A stretch of DNA of 16,927 bases from UBA1774 sp045628925 (GTDB lineage: Bacteria; Bacillota; Clostridia; Oscillospirales; Oscillospiraceae): positions 1 through 16,927 of the forward strand of contig JAZQQF010000051.1 of NCBI GenBank assembly GCA_045628925.1. The letters run 5' to 3'. The notes beneath the pieces were generated by a model, which had not been told where the DNA came from, made no database searches, and saw only the letters and a list, made by a program, of their open reading frames with translations. A program made the position numbers and the translations under genes. Positions 6,365 through 13,673 of the stretch are shown here, piece by piece; position 1 is the first letter of the stretch; every line of letters starts with the position of its first letter.

Positions 6365-7468
6365 ATGAGTAAGTTTTCCGCATTTCTGAAACGCAAGAAC
6401 ATCGTCTTTTCCGCTAAACGGTACGGGATCGACGCGCTGGGCGCCATGGCGCAGGGCCTGTTCGCGTCCCTGCTGGTGGGCACGATCCTGAATACGCTGG
6501 GCACGCAGCTGCACATCGGCTTCCTGTCGAAGGTCCTCGTGACCGTGGGCGCCGGGGAGAAGGCCGTCACCTATACCATGGGCGGGCTGGCCTCCGCGAT
6601 GGTGGGCCCGGCCATGGCTGTAGCCATCGGCTATGCGCTGCAGGCACCGCCGCTGGTGCTGTTCACGCTGGTACCCGTCGGCTTTGCGACGAATGCCCTC
6701 GGCGGCTCCGGCGGCCCGCTGGCGGTACTGGTGACGGCCATCGTGGCGGCGGAGTTCGGCAAAGCCGTCAGTAAAGAAACCAAAGTGGATATCCTTGTGA
6801 CCCCCATCGTCACGCTGCTCATCGGCGTGGGTCTTGCCTATCTCATCGCACGGCCTATCGGCACGGCGGCAGCATGGGTCGGCAATCTCATCATGTGGGC
6901 CACCGAGCTGCGGCCCTTCCTCATGGGCATCATCGTTTCCGTGGTGGTGGGCATTGCGCTGACGCTGCCCATCTCCTCGGCGGCCATCTGCGCCAGCTTC
7001 GGCCTGATCGGGCTGGCTGGCGGCGCTGCCGTGGCTGGCTGCTGCGCCCAGATGGTGGGCTTCGCGGTCATGAGCTTCAAGGAAAACCGTTGGGGCGGCA
7101 TCGTGAGTCAGGGCCTCGGAACCAGTATGCTGCAGATGGGCAACATCGTGAAGAATCCCCGCATCTGGATCCCGCCCACGGTGGCCTCGGCCATCACCGG
7201 CCCCATCGCCACCTGCCTGTTCAAGCTGGAGATGAACGGCGCTGCGGTGAACTCCGGCATGGGCACCTGCGGCCTCTGCGGCCCCATCGGCGTATGGACC
7301 GGCTGGGCTGCGGACGTGGCAGCCGGGACGAAGGCCGCCGTCACGGCCATGGACTGGATCGGCCTCGCGCTGATCGCGGTCGTCCTGCCCGCCATCCTCA
7401 CGCCGCTGCTGGCGCTGCCGCTCAGAAAGATCGGCTGGATCAAGGACGGAGATTTGAAGCTGGATTAA
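6365..7468 (+). CDS. PfoR-type PTS EIIC-like membrane protein
   Basis: A 367-residue integral membrane protein with about eight to ten hydrophobic segments, rich in Gly/Ala. Segments such as VGFATNALGGSGGPLAV, LTLPISSAAICASFGL and SGMGTCGLCGPIGVWTGWA resemble the PTS_EIIC_2/PfoR family (named after a putative regulator of perfringolysin in Clostridium perfringens). These proteins resemble the membrane channel of sugar phosphotransferase systems but usually lack linked EIIA/EIIB domains; none is encoded here, so the transported molecule, if any, is unknown. AGGAGG at 6353-6358 is six bases from the ATG. It lies 27 bases after the DUF362 gene and is probably the last gene of that operon; a terminator-like hairpin follows. 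Confidence -1.
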   Translation: MSKFSAFLKRKNIVFSAKRYGIDALGAMAQGLFASLLVGTILNTLGTQLHIGFLSKVLVTVGAGEKAVTYTMGGLASAMVGPAMAVAIGYALQAPPLVLFTLVPVGFATNALGGSGGPLAVLVTAIVAAEFGKAVSKETKVDILVTPIVTLLIGVGLAYLIARPIGTAAAWVGNLIMWATELRPFLMGIIVSVVVGIALTLPISSAAICASFGLIGLAGGAAVAGCCAQMVGFAVMSFKENRWGGIVSQGLGTSMLQMGNIVKNPRIWIPPTVASAITGPIATCLFKLEMNGAAVNSGMGTCGLCGPIGVWTGWAADVAAGTKAAVTAMDWIGLALIAVVLPAILTPLLALPLRKIGWIKDGDLKLD

Positions 7469-7474
7469 CATGAA

Positions 7475-7511
7475 AACTGGTAAGCAGCAAACGCGGCTTC
7501 CCGGTTCTTTT
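7475..7511. terminator. Convergent terminator between the PfoR-like and MATE genes
   Basis: Arms 7475-7480 (AACTGG) and 7501-7506 (CCGGTT) pair with one G-T; AAGC 7482-7485 pairs with GCTT 7496-7499 inside, with a mismatched base between. CTTTT follows on the plus side and AAAA precedes (TTTT on the minus strand), so it may serve both converging genes. The stem is imperfect. Confidence -1.
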
Positions 7512-7514
7512 CCT

Positions 7515-8876
7515 TTATGCCTCTACGATCATGCGTTTCTGGTTCTTCCATTTGCCGGACCAGTACCAGATATAACCGCAGACGGGGGTGGTGAAGCCCG
7601 CGACCGCCATGCCCAGCCAGTAGCCGTAAACGCCCATGAACTTCGCAAAGAGCAGGCTGGCCGCCACCTTGATGACGATGTTTTCCAGTATGCCGGCCCA
7701 CATTTCCAGATCGGTGCGGCCCAGCCCGTCGAACAGGGCGAAGGGGCCGCCCGCCAGCGACATACCCAGGAACATCAGCGTTTCGATCCACATGAAGCTC
7801 CGGGCCATGGCGCAGACCTCCGCGTCCTTGGTAAAGAAGCGGAAGATCAGCTCCGGGAACGCATTGATGATGACAGCGACCACCGCCCAGCAGGCGAGGC
7901 TTAGCCAGTTCGTCAGCTTGAAGGCCTTTTTGATGCGCTCCGGCAGCTGTGCGCCGAAGCACTGGCCGATGATGGCCGCGCCGCCGTTGTAAACGCCCAT
8001 GACCACGCAGTTGCAGATCATGAAGAGCTTGTTGCCGATGCTGTCCACCGCGCTGGCGGCCACACCGTAGACATTGATGTTGGAGTTCACGAACATGGTG
8101 GAGAGGCTCATCACAAGGCTGAAAGCCATCATGGGGGCGGAGATCTTCCAGATGGCCTTCAGCGTTTTTTTCTGAATGCGGAAGCTGGCGGGCTTGAAGT
8201 CAAAGTGGAAGGCTTCCTTGTGGCGGATGAGGTAGAAGAGCGAAATGAGGAAGGACACGCCCTGCGCGATGACCGTGGCCAGCGCCGCACCGGCGACGCC
8301 CATATCCGTCCACGCCACCAGCACGTAGTCCAGAATGATGTTCAGAACGGAGGCAATGGCGACGAAATAGGTGGGCAGCTTGCTCTGCCCGAGGCCGCGG
8401 AGGATGGAGCCGAGGCCGTTATAGCCATAGACGAAAAGGATGCCGTAGCAGCAGATCTGATAATATTTCTTCGTGTCGGCCCAGACGGCTTCCGGCGTGT
8501 TCAGAATGCCCAGCAGCCAGTCCGTCAGCAGAAGACCTGCGACGCCCAGCACCACCGCGGCGATCAGCGTCACGCTGAGGAGGGTGCCGATCGTCCGCCT
8601 GATGGCCTCCTTTTCGCCCGCGCCCACCTGCTGACTGAGCAGGATCTGCCCGCCCATGCTCATGGACATACCGGTCATCATGATGATGCTCTGCATCAGG
8701 CCGCCGATGCCTGCGGCGCTCAGGCCGCCCGCGCCCACCAGATTGCCCACGATGAGCATATCCACGACGTTGTAGAGGGATTGCAGGATGTTGCCGATGA
8801 TGATGGGGATGGAATAGGCGACGAGGTGCCTGAAAAGCGGCCCCTTCGTCATATCCCGGATAAGTGAATCAGCCAT
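7515..8876 (-). CDS. MATE-family multidrug/toxin efflux transporter
   Basis: A 453-residue membrane protein with the two-fold repeated six-helix layout of MATE transporters. Typical landmarks are LVAYSIPIIIGNILQSLYNV near the N-terminus, DMLIVGN in helix 2, GGQILLSQQVGAG after the second helix and, in the second half, GAAIIGQCFGA. Such proteins export cationic drugs, metabolites or toxins in exchange for Na+ or H+; the substrate cannot be inferred. The length is normal for the family (about 450). The minus-strand start at 8876 has GAGAGGA at 8889-8883, six bases upstream. It is a single-gene unit with its own strong promoter, divergent from the lipid kinase gene and convergent with the PfoR-like gene. 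Confidence -1.
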   Translation of the reverse strand: MADSLIRDMTKGPLFRHLVAYSIPIIIGNILQSLYNVVDMLIVGNLVGAGGLSAAGIGGLMQSIIMMTGMSMSMGGQILLSQQVGAGEKEAIRRTIGTLLSVTLIAAVVLGVAGLLLTDWLLGILNTPEAVWADTKKYYQICCYGILFVYGYNGLGSILRGLGQSKLPTYFVAIASVLNIILDYVLVAWTDMGVAGAALATVIAQGVSFLISLFYLIRHKEAFHFDFKPASFRIQKKTLKAIWKISAPMMAFSLVMSLSTMFVNSNINVYGVAASAVDSIGNKLFMICNCVVMGVYNGGAAIIGQCFGAQLPERIKKAFKLTNWLSLACWAVVAVIINAFPELIFRFFTKDAEVCAMARSFMWIETLMFLGMSLAGGPFALFDGLGRTDLEMWAGILENIVIKVAASLLFAKFMGVYGYWLGMAVAGFTTPVCGYIWYWSGKWKNQKRMIVEA

Positions 8877-8911
8877 GTCGGTTCCTCTCTTTCATGGAGT
8901 CAGTATCGGTC

Positions 8912-8940
8912 ATTATACGGGAAACGGTTTTTCTTGTCAA
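8912..8940 (-). promoter_or_regulatory. Consensus sigma-A promoter for the MATE gene
   Basis: On the minus strand TTGACA (8940-8935) and TATAAT (8917-8912) are separated by exactly 17 bases. Both hexamers match consensus. Transcription should start near 8905, leaving a leader of about 30 bases before the MATE start codon. Confidence -1.
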
Positions 8941-8994
8941 TCGCCGCGCCGATTTTTCAAACGCGGAAAAATTCCGTGAAAACGTGTCCATCGC

Positions 8995-9023
8995 TTGTAT
9001 TTTTCCGGGCCTTGTGGTACATT
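8995..9023 (+). promoter_or_regulatory. Possible weak sigma-A promoter for the lipid kinase-sufCB unit
   Basis: TTGTAT (8995-9000), 17-base spacer, TACATT (9018-9023); three and four matches of six to consensus. An AT-rich stretch follows (9021-9031). It is the best candidate in the 219-base divergent gap between the MATE and kinase genes. Confidence -1.
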
Positions 9024-9095
9024 TATATATTGGAATCAGATGGGCAGCAGATATACTGCGGCCCGGACAGCTTCAGTGCTGGAAAGGAATCGACC

Positions 9096-10007
9096 ATGTC
9101 AAGGCGAATGCTCGTCGTCCGCAACCCGAAAGCGGGCAGCTTCCTCAGTCAGAATACGTTTCTGGAAGCGGCGGGTGTGATCTTCAAAAGTGATTATAAC
9201 GTATACGTATACAGTACCACCTGCCGGGGCGATGCGACGCGCGTCGCGGCGGAGGAGGGCGACCTGTATGACCGGGTGGTGGCTTTCGGCGGCGACGGAA
9301 CGCTGAACGAGGTCATCAACGGCCTCATGCGCCTGCCGAAGCGGCCGGAGCTGGGCTATATCCCCGCCGGGACGACCAATGATTTCGCCGCCGGGCTGGG
9401 CCTTAGCCGGAACGTGACGAAGGCGGCGGACACGGTGCTGTATGGCGAACCGACGGCGCTGGACGTGGGCCAGTTCGGAGAAGACCGGTATTTCTCCTAC
9501 GTGGCCTCCTTCGGGACCTTTACGAAGGCCAGCTATTCCGCGCCGCAGGATATGAAAAACGTGCTGGGCTATGCGGCCTACCTGCTGGAGGGATTAAAGT
9601 CCCTTTCCGATATCCACAGCTATCATATGACCGTCACGACCGACCGGGTCATGTGGGAGGATGATTTCATCTTCGGCGCGGTGTCCAATGCCATGAGCGT
9701 TGGCGGCGTGATGAAATTCTCCAGCGATCAGGTGGACCTGTCCGACGGGCAGTTTGAGGTGCTGATGATCCGCTCGCCCCGGAGCCTTGCGGGGCTGCAG
9801 CAGCTCCTCGTGGACGTGACCACCCGGCACTATGGTGAATGCGATCAGATCTTATACTGCAAGGCCTCCTATATCCGCGTTCAGTGCGGTGAGCCTGTTG
9901 CGTGGACGGTGGACGGGGAGGCGGGCGGTGAGCAGACGGATATCACGCTGCGCAACTGCCATCATGCGATCCAAATTCTGAAACCAAAGGAGAGCGACCA
10001 TGCTTAA
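9096..10007 (+). CDS. Diacylglycerol kinase-family lipid kinase (DagK/YegS-like)
   Basis: A 303-residue soluble lipid kinase of the DAGK catalytic-domain family, which phosphorylates diacylglycerol or a related lipid at the inner membrane face with ATP. It has RNPKAG near the N-terminus, the nucleotide-binding FGGDGTLNEV (G65-x-D67-G68-T69) and IPAGTTNDFA, all diagnostic. The C-terminal part (VDLSDGQFEVLMIRSP, AWTVDGEA) matches the second domain of the family. I chose ATG 9096: AAAGGA at 9083-9088 precedes it and the family's RNPKAG motif begins eight residues later. The longer reading from 8934 would begin inside the -35 element of the divergent promoter. The 3' end overlaps sufC by eight bases, so the kinase and sufCB appear co-translated, an odd functional pairing. 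Confidence -1.
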   Translation: MSRRMLVVRNPKAGSFLSQNTFLEAAGVIFKSDYNVYVYSTTCRGDATRVAAEEGDLYDRVVAFGGDGTLNEVINGLMRLPKRPELGYIPAGTTNDFAAGLGLSRNVTKAADTVLYGEPTALDVGQFGEDRYFSYVASFGTFTKASYSAPQDMKNVLGYAAYLLEGLKSLSDIHSYHMTVTTDRVMWEDDFIFGAVSNAMSVGGVMKFSSDQVDLSDGQFEVLMIRSPRSLAGLQQLLVDVTTRHYGECDQILYCKASYIRVQCGEPVAWTVDGEAGGEQTDITLRNCHHAIQILKPKESDHA

Positions 10008-10722
10008 GATTTCCGGACTCAGCTACCACGTCAGCGACGAAGGCGGCGAAAAAGATATACTGAACGGCATTGACCTGACGGTGGAGGACGGGGCGTTCAT
10101 CGTCGTCACCGGCCCCAACGGCGGCGGCAAGACCACGCTGGCCAAGGCCATCATGGGCCTTGTGACCCCCACGGCGGGCAGCATCCTGTATAACGGCACG
10201 GAGCTGATGGGCCTGAGCGTGACCGAGCGGGCAAGACTCGGCGTGAGCTACGGGTTCCAGCAGCCGCCCCGCTTCAAGGGCCTGCAGGTGACGGAGCTTT
10301 TAAGTATCGCCGCCGGGCGGAAGCTCAGCGCCAATGAATGCTGCACCTACCTCACCAAGGTGGGCCTCTGCACCGAGGATTACATGGACCGGGAGATCGA
10401 CACGTCCCTGTCCGGCGGCGAGGTGAAGCGCATCGAGATCGCCTCCCTGCTGGCGCGGAACGCGGAGCTGATGATCTTCGACGAGCCGGAGGCCGGCATC
10501 GACCTGTGGAGCTTCAGCCGCCTGACCCAGACCTTTGAGAATATCCACAAGCGCCATGAGAATACGATGATCGTCATCTCCCATCAGGAGCGCATCATCC
10601 GTCTGGCGGACGAGGTCATTCTGGTGGCGAACGGGCGCATCGCCAGCCGCGGCAGCTTTGACGACGTGATGCCCATGATGGACCTGACAGAGGGCAGCTG
10701 CAGCGTGAAGGAGGAGGTCTGA
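10000..10722 (+). CDS. sufC: SufC-like ABC ATPase of Fe-S cluster assembly
   Basis: A 240-residue soluble ABC ATPase. Walker A is GPNGGGKTT (38-46), the signature is LSGGEVKR (137-144), Walker B is LMIFDEPEAGID (D161, E162) and the switch His is in VISHQE (H195). The wording EPEAGIDLWS and QQPPRFKG, together with the sufB-type gene directly behind, mark it as SufC rather than a transporter ATPase. SufC binds SufB/SufD-type scaffolds and drives their rearrangement during [Fe-S] cluster assembly in the cytoplasm. GGAG at 9989-9992 lies within the end of the kinase gene, and the first eight bases overlap it. With no sufD, sufS or sufU nearby, this fits the SUF-like minimal system (SmsC/SmsB) of anaerobes. 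Confidence in family is high. Confidence -1.
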   Translation: MLKISGLSYHVSDEGGEKDILNGIDLTVEDGAFIVVTGPNGGGKTTLAKAIMGLVTPTAGSILYNGTELMGLSVTERARLGVSYGFQQPPRFKGLQVTELLSIAAGRKLSANECCTYLTKVGLCTEDYMDREIDTSLSGGEVKRIEIASLLARNAELMIFDEPEAGIDLWSFSRLTQTFENIHKRHENTMIVISHQERIIRLADEVILVANGRIASRGSFDDVMPMMDLTEGSCSVKEEV

Positions 10723-10724
10723 AC

Positions 10725-11651
10725 ATGGGAAAACTGAGCCAGATCGAGCTGAATATGCTCAAGCAGATCGCGGACCTGCACAAGATCCCGGAAGGGGCCT
10801 ACAACATCCGGGCTGACGGCGAGAGCGCCGGGCGGAACAGCACGGAGCATATCGAGATCGTCAGCAAGACGGACAAGCAGGGCATCGACATCATCGTGAA
10901 GCCCGGCACGAAAAACGAGAGCGTGCATATCCCGGTCATCATCTCCAAGACCGGCTATGAGGAACTGGTCTACAACGATTTCTTCATCGGCGAGGACTGC
11001 GATGTGGTCATCATCGCCGGCTGCGGCATCCACAACAGCGGCTGCAATACCAGTAAGCATGACGGCGTGCATACCTTCCACGTGGGCCGCAACTCCCGCG
11101 TGAAGTACGTGGAAAAGCATTACGGCGAGGGCGAGGGCACCGGCGAACGCATCATGAACCCGGAGACCGTCATCCATCTGGAGGAGAACGCCTACATGGA
11201 GCTGGACACCACCCAGATCCGCGGCATCGACTCCACGAACCGGGTCACCAAGGTGGACTGCGCGGCAGGCGCGGAGGTCGTGGTGCTGGAAAAGCTCATG
11301 ACCCACGACCAACAGACCGCCATTTCTGATATGTTCATCGAGATGAACGGGGATGATTCCAGGGCCCGCGTCATCTCCCGCAGCGTGGCGCAGGGCGAGA
11401 GCAAACAGACCTTCTATCCCCGCGTGAGCGGCAACGCCAAGTGCTTCGGCCATGTGCAGTGCGACACCATCATCATGGGCGACGCGAAGGTCAGCTCCAT
11501 CCCCGCCATCAATGCGAACCACGTGGACGCGCAGCTCATCCACGAAGCCGCCATCGGCCGTATCGCGGGCGACCAGCTGCTGAAGCTCATGACGCTTGGC
11601 CTCAGCGAGCAGGAGGCGGAGGAGCGCATCCTCGCGGGCTTCCTGAAATAA
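10725..11651 (+). CDS. sufB: SufB/SufD-type Fe-S cluster assembly scaffold (short, SmsB-like)
   Basis: A 308-residue scaffold protein, much shorter than classical SufB (about 465), lacking the long N-terminal region. The core beta-helix part is present. HVQCDTIIMGD (C246) aligns with the essential Cys region of SufB, and LIHEAAIGRIAGDQL (H273, E274) with its HEA metal-site motif. The conclusion is a cluster-binding scaffold acting with the upstream SufC ATPase. It also has CGIHNSGCNTSKHDGVH (near residues 102-118), which adds Cys/His residues of unknown use. AGGAGGAGG at 10709-10717 supports the start; only two bases separate it from sufC. This gene pair resembles the minimal SMS assembly system. 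A strong terminator follows at 11664. Confidence -1.
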   Translation: MGKLSQIELNMLKQIADLHKIPEGAYNIRADGESAGRNSTEHIEIVSKTDKQGIDIIVKPGTKNESVHIPVIISKTGYEELVYNDFFIGEDCDVVIIAGCGIHNSGCNTSKHDGVHTFHVGRNSRVKYVEKHYGEGEGTGERIMNPETVIHLEENAYMELDTTQIRGIDSTNRVTKVDCAAGAEVVVLEKLMTHDQQTAISDMFIEMNGDDSRARVISRSVAQGESKQTFYPRVSGNAKCFGHVQCDTIIMGDAKVSSIPAINANHVDAQLIHEAAIGRIAGDQLLKLMTLGLSEQEAEERILAGFLK

Positions 11652-11663
11652 AAAACACACAAG

Positions 11664-11690
11664 CGGGCAGCGCCGAAGCGCTGCCCGTTC
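11664..11690 (+). terminator. Rho-independent terminator after sufB
   Basis: A perfect 10-bp GC-rich stem (11664-11673 with 11678-11687) with a CGAA loop, followed by a modest T-rich stretch (TTCTGCTTT). That stretch runs into the -35 element of the mtnA promoter. Confidence -1.
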
Positions 11691-11693
11691 TGC

Positions 11694-11722
11694 TTTACAA
11701 GCATTTTCCGGTATGCTATACT
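11694..11722 (+). promoter_or_regulatory. Extended -10 sigma-A promoter for mtnA-deoD
   Basis: TTTACA (11694-11699), 17-base spacer, TATACT (11717-11722), with TG at 11714-11715 giving an extended -10. Five of six bases match in each hexamer. Start near 11729. It overlaps the tail of the sufB terminator. Confidence -1.
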
Positions 11723-11753
11723 GAAAAAAACAAAAACCATCGGAGGCGAGCGA

Positions 11754-12779
11754 ATGCAGACCATCGACCATGTCCGCCTGAGCGCGGATGAAAAAGACCT
11801 CATTATCTTAGACCAGACCCAGCTCCCCAACCGGCAGGTCTACCTGACCCTGCATACCCGGGAGGAGCTGTATCACGCCATCAAGGAGCTGCAGGTGCGC
11901 GGCGCGCCCGCCATCGGCATCTTTGCGGGCTTTGCCATGTACGTGCTGGCGCAGCAGTACGGGGAAGGGGACTTCCTCGCCCGTTTCCGGGAGGACGCAG
12001 CCTACCTCAATTCCTCCCGTCCCACGGCGGTGAATCTCAGCTGGGCGCTGCGGCGCATGACGGAAGCGGCGGAATCGAAGCCCGGCGATTTGGGCATCCT
12101 GCGGGCGACCTGTCAGGCCATTCTGGATGAAGATATCGCCATGTGCACCGCCATTTCCGAATACGGGCTGAGCCTGCTGAAGGAGGGCGACGGCGTCCTG
12201 ACCCACTGCAACGCAGGCCCCATTGCCACCTCGAAATACGGCACCGCCATCGGCCCCATCCTGCTGGGGCAGGAAAAGGGAATCCACGTCCGCGCCTTCT
12301 GCGATGAGACCCGGCCGCTCCTGCAGGGCGCGCGCCTCACCAGCTGGGAGCTGAGCCGCGCCGGAGTGGATACCACCCTCATCTGCGACAATATGGCCTC
12401 CACGGTCATGATGCAGGGCAAGATCCAGTTCTGCTTCGTGGGCTGCGACCGGGTGGCCATGAACGGCGACGCGGCCAACACGGTCGGCACCAGCGGCGTT
12501 GCCATCCTTGCAAAGCACTACGGCATCCCGTTCTACGTGCTCGGCCCCACCTCCACCATCGACCGGAACTGCCCCACGGGGAAGGAGATCCCGGTGGAGC
12601 TGCGGGATCCGGAGGAGATCCGCAGCAAGTGGTATCAGGAACCCATGGCGCCGGAGGGCGTGAAATGCTTCAACCCCTCCTTCGACGTGACGGATCACAG
12701 CCTGATCTCCGGCATCATCACGGAAAAGGGCATCTGTCGTCCGCCGTTCACCGAAAGTCTGAAAGCACTGTTTGAATAA
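11754..12779 (+). CDS. mtnA: S-methyl-5-thioribose-1-phosphate isomerase (aldose-phosphate isomerase family)
   Basis: A 341-residue member of the eIF2B-like isomerase family. MtnA converts methylthioribose-1-phosphate to methylthioribulose-1-phosphate. Landmarks are VRGAPAIGIFAGF near the N-terminus, HCNAGPIATSKYGTA with the catalytic Cys (C152), TRPLLQGARLTSWEL, and GCDRVAMNGDAANTVGT with the catalytic Asp (D232). The length is usual for the family. GGAGG at 11742-11746 supports the ATG. deoD begins 16 bases after its stop, so both are probably one transcript. No mtnK, mtnB or mtnC is seen, so a full methionine salvage pathway is not encoded here. A phosphorylase-isomerase path that saves only the sugar is plausible. 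Ribose-1-phosphate isomerase activity of relatives cannot be excluded. Confidence -1.
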   Translation: MQTIDHVRLSADEKDLIILDQTQLPNRQVYLTLHTREELYHAIKELQVRGAPAIGIFAGFAMYVLAQQYGEGDFLARFREDAAYLNSSRPTAVNLSWALRRMTEAAESKPGDLGILRATCQAILDEDIAMCTAISEYGLSLLKEGDGVLTHCNAGPIATSKYGTAIGPILLGQEKGIHVRAFCDETRPLLQGARLTSWELSRAGVDTTLICDNMASTVMMQGKIQFCFVGCDRVAMNGDAANTVGTSGVAILAKHYGIPFYVLGPTSTIDRNCPTGKEIPVELRDPEEIRSKWYQEPMAPEGVKCFNPSFDVTDHSLISGIITEKGICRPPFTESLKALFE

Positions 12780-12795
12780 GGAAGGAGCTACCGTT

Positions 12796-13530
12796 ATGGC
12801 TGAAATCCTCAGTTCCCCCTCCGCCTGCATCGAGGCGGACCCTGATCTGGTCGCAAAAGTCGTTCTCATGCCCGGCGATCCCCTGCGGGCGAAAAAGGTC
12901 GCGGAGACCTATCTGGAAAACCCCGTCTGCTTCATGACCGTGCGGAATATGCTGGGCTATACCGGCACCTACAAGGGGCGGAAAATCTCCGTCATGGGCA
13001 GCGGCATGGGCGTTCCCAGCGCGACGCTGTATGTGCATGAGCTGTTCAGCTTCTATGGCGTGGAGACCGTGTTGCGCATCGGCTCCGCCGGCGCCATCGG
13101 CGAGGACGCGCACGTGCGCGATCTGGTCATCGCCATGACCGCCTCCACCAATTCCCACTATGCGGATATGTATCAGTTCCCCGGGCAGCTCAGCCCGCAG
13201 GCGGATTTCGGGATGCTGCGCCGCGCCGTGGAGCTGGCGGAAGGGAAGGGCATCAGCGTGAAGGTGGGCAGCGTGTTCACCGCCGATATGTTCTATAATG
13301 CCAATTCCGAGGCCGCCGGGAAATACCGGGATATGGGCATCCTCGCCGTGGAGATGGAGACGGCGGGCATCTACTGGGAGGCCATGGCGTCCCACAAGAA
13401 GGCCCTGAGCCTGCTGACCATTTCCGACCACATTTTTACCGGCGAAGCGCTGACCGCGCAGGAGCGGCAGGATTCCTTCACCGAGATGATGGAGGTCGCG
13501 CTGGAGACCGCGTGGGCGGAGGCGGAGTAA
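12796..13530 (+). CDS. deoD: Purine-nucleoside phosphorylase, DeoD type
   Basis: A 244-residue hexameric-type (NP-II) phosphorylase that splits purine nucleosides with phosphate to base plus ribose-1-phosphate. Visible are MPGDPLRAKKVAETYL, GSGMGVPSATLYVHEL, the phosphate-site RIGSAGAIGED, the ribose-binding VEMETAG (E186, E188) and SDH with the catalytic Asp (D211). The start ATG 12796 is preceded by GAAGGAG at 12781-12787; an in-frame ATG at 12772 lies inside the end of mtnA without a site of its own. Its position after mtnA suggests that it supplies a sugar-1-phosphate to MtnA, for example if it also accepts methylthioadenosine; this is inference, since classical DeoD prefers adenosine, inosine and guanosine. 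Confidence -1.
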   Translation: MAEILSSPSACIEADPDLVAKVVLMPGDPLRAKKVAETYLENPVCFMTVRNMLGYTGTYKGRKISVMGSGMGVPSATLYVHELFSFYGVETVLRIGSAGAIGEDAHVRDLVIAMTASTNSHYADMYQFPGQLSPQADFGMLRRAVELAEGKGISVKVGSVFTADMFYNANSEAAGKYRDMGILAVEMETAGIYWEAMASHKKALSLLTISDHIFTGEALTAQERQDSFTEMMEVALETAWAEAE

Positions 13531-13538
13531 AAAAGAGC

Positions 13539-13624
13539 GAAATTCGTCCTTCGGACGAGTGAAATTCGCCTTCGGCGAGCAAAATCGCTTCGCGGCGAAA
13601 TTCGCTGCGGCGAGCTGAAATTCC
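13539..13624. repeat. Tandem array of short hairpin repeats (REP/MITE-like)
   Basis: The unit GAAATTCG-loop-CGAG recurs four to five times: 13539-13560, 13561-13580, a degenerate AAAATCG copy at 13581-13596, 13597-13616 and a partial GAAATTCC at 13617-13624. Each unit carries a small self-complementary core, for example TCGTCC/GGACGA (13544-13549 and 13553-13558), TCGCC/GGCGA (13566-13570 and 13574-13578) and TCGC/GCGA in the last two. The copies differ by compensating changes that keep pairing. It lies between the convergent deoD and acyl-CoA synthetase genes. Probably a genome-wide intergenic repeat; no coding content. Confidence -1.
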
Positions 13625-13636
13625 ATAGACAGAAAC

Positions 13637-13661
13637 CCGCCTCTCCGTTGCGGAGAGGCGG
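13637..13661. terminator. Convergent (bidirectional) terminator between deoD and the acyl-CoA synthetase gene
   Basis: A perfect 11-bp stem (13637-13647 with 13651-13661) with a TTG loop, lying 13 bases before the minus-strand gene's stop. T-richness beyond the stem is modest on both sides (TT on plus, TTT on minus), so the strength is uncertain. Confidence -1.
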
Positions 13662-13673
13662 TTCGATCCATAT

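Noticed and set aside
5624..7471. Long open frame (615 codons) on the minus strand opposite DUF362 and the PfoR-like gene
   Set aside because: Low-complexity His/Arg/Gln/Gly/Ala translation, crosses two well-supported genes, no motif; a codon-bias shadow.
8934..9095. N-terminal extension of the lipid kinase from 8934
   Set aside because: It begins inside the -35 element of the divergent MATE promoter and precedes the putative kinase promoter; ATG 9096 has a ribosome binding site and fits family start positions.
9199..9212. Alternating GTATAC palindrome region inside the lipid kinase gene
   Set aside because: It simply encodes a Val/Tyr-alternating beta strand in a conserved gene; no reason to call an operator there.
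10584..11771. Open frame of 395 codons on the minus strand opposite sufB
   Set aside because: The sufB frame is clearly real; the antisense translation is Val/His/Ala/Asp-rich noise running through a terminator.
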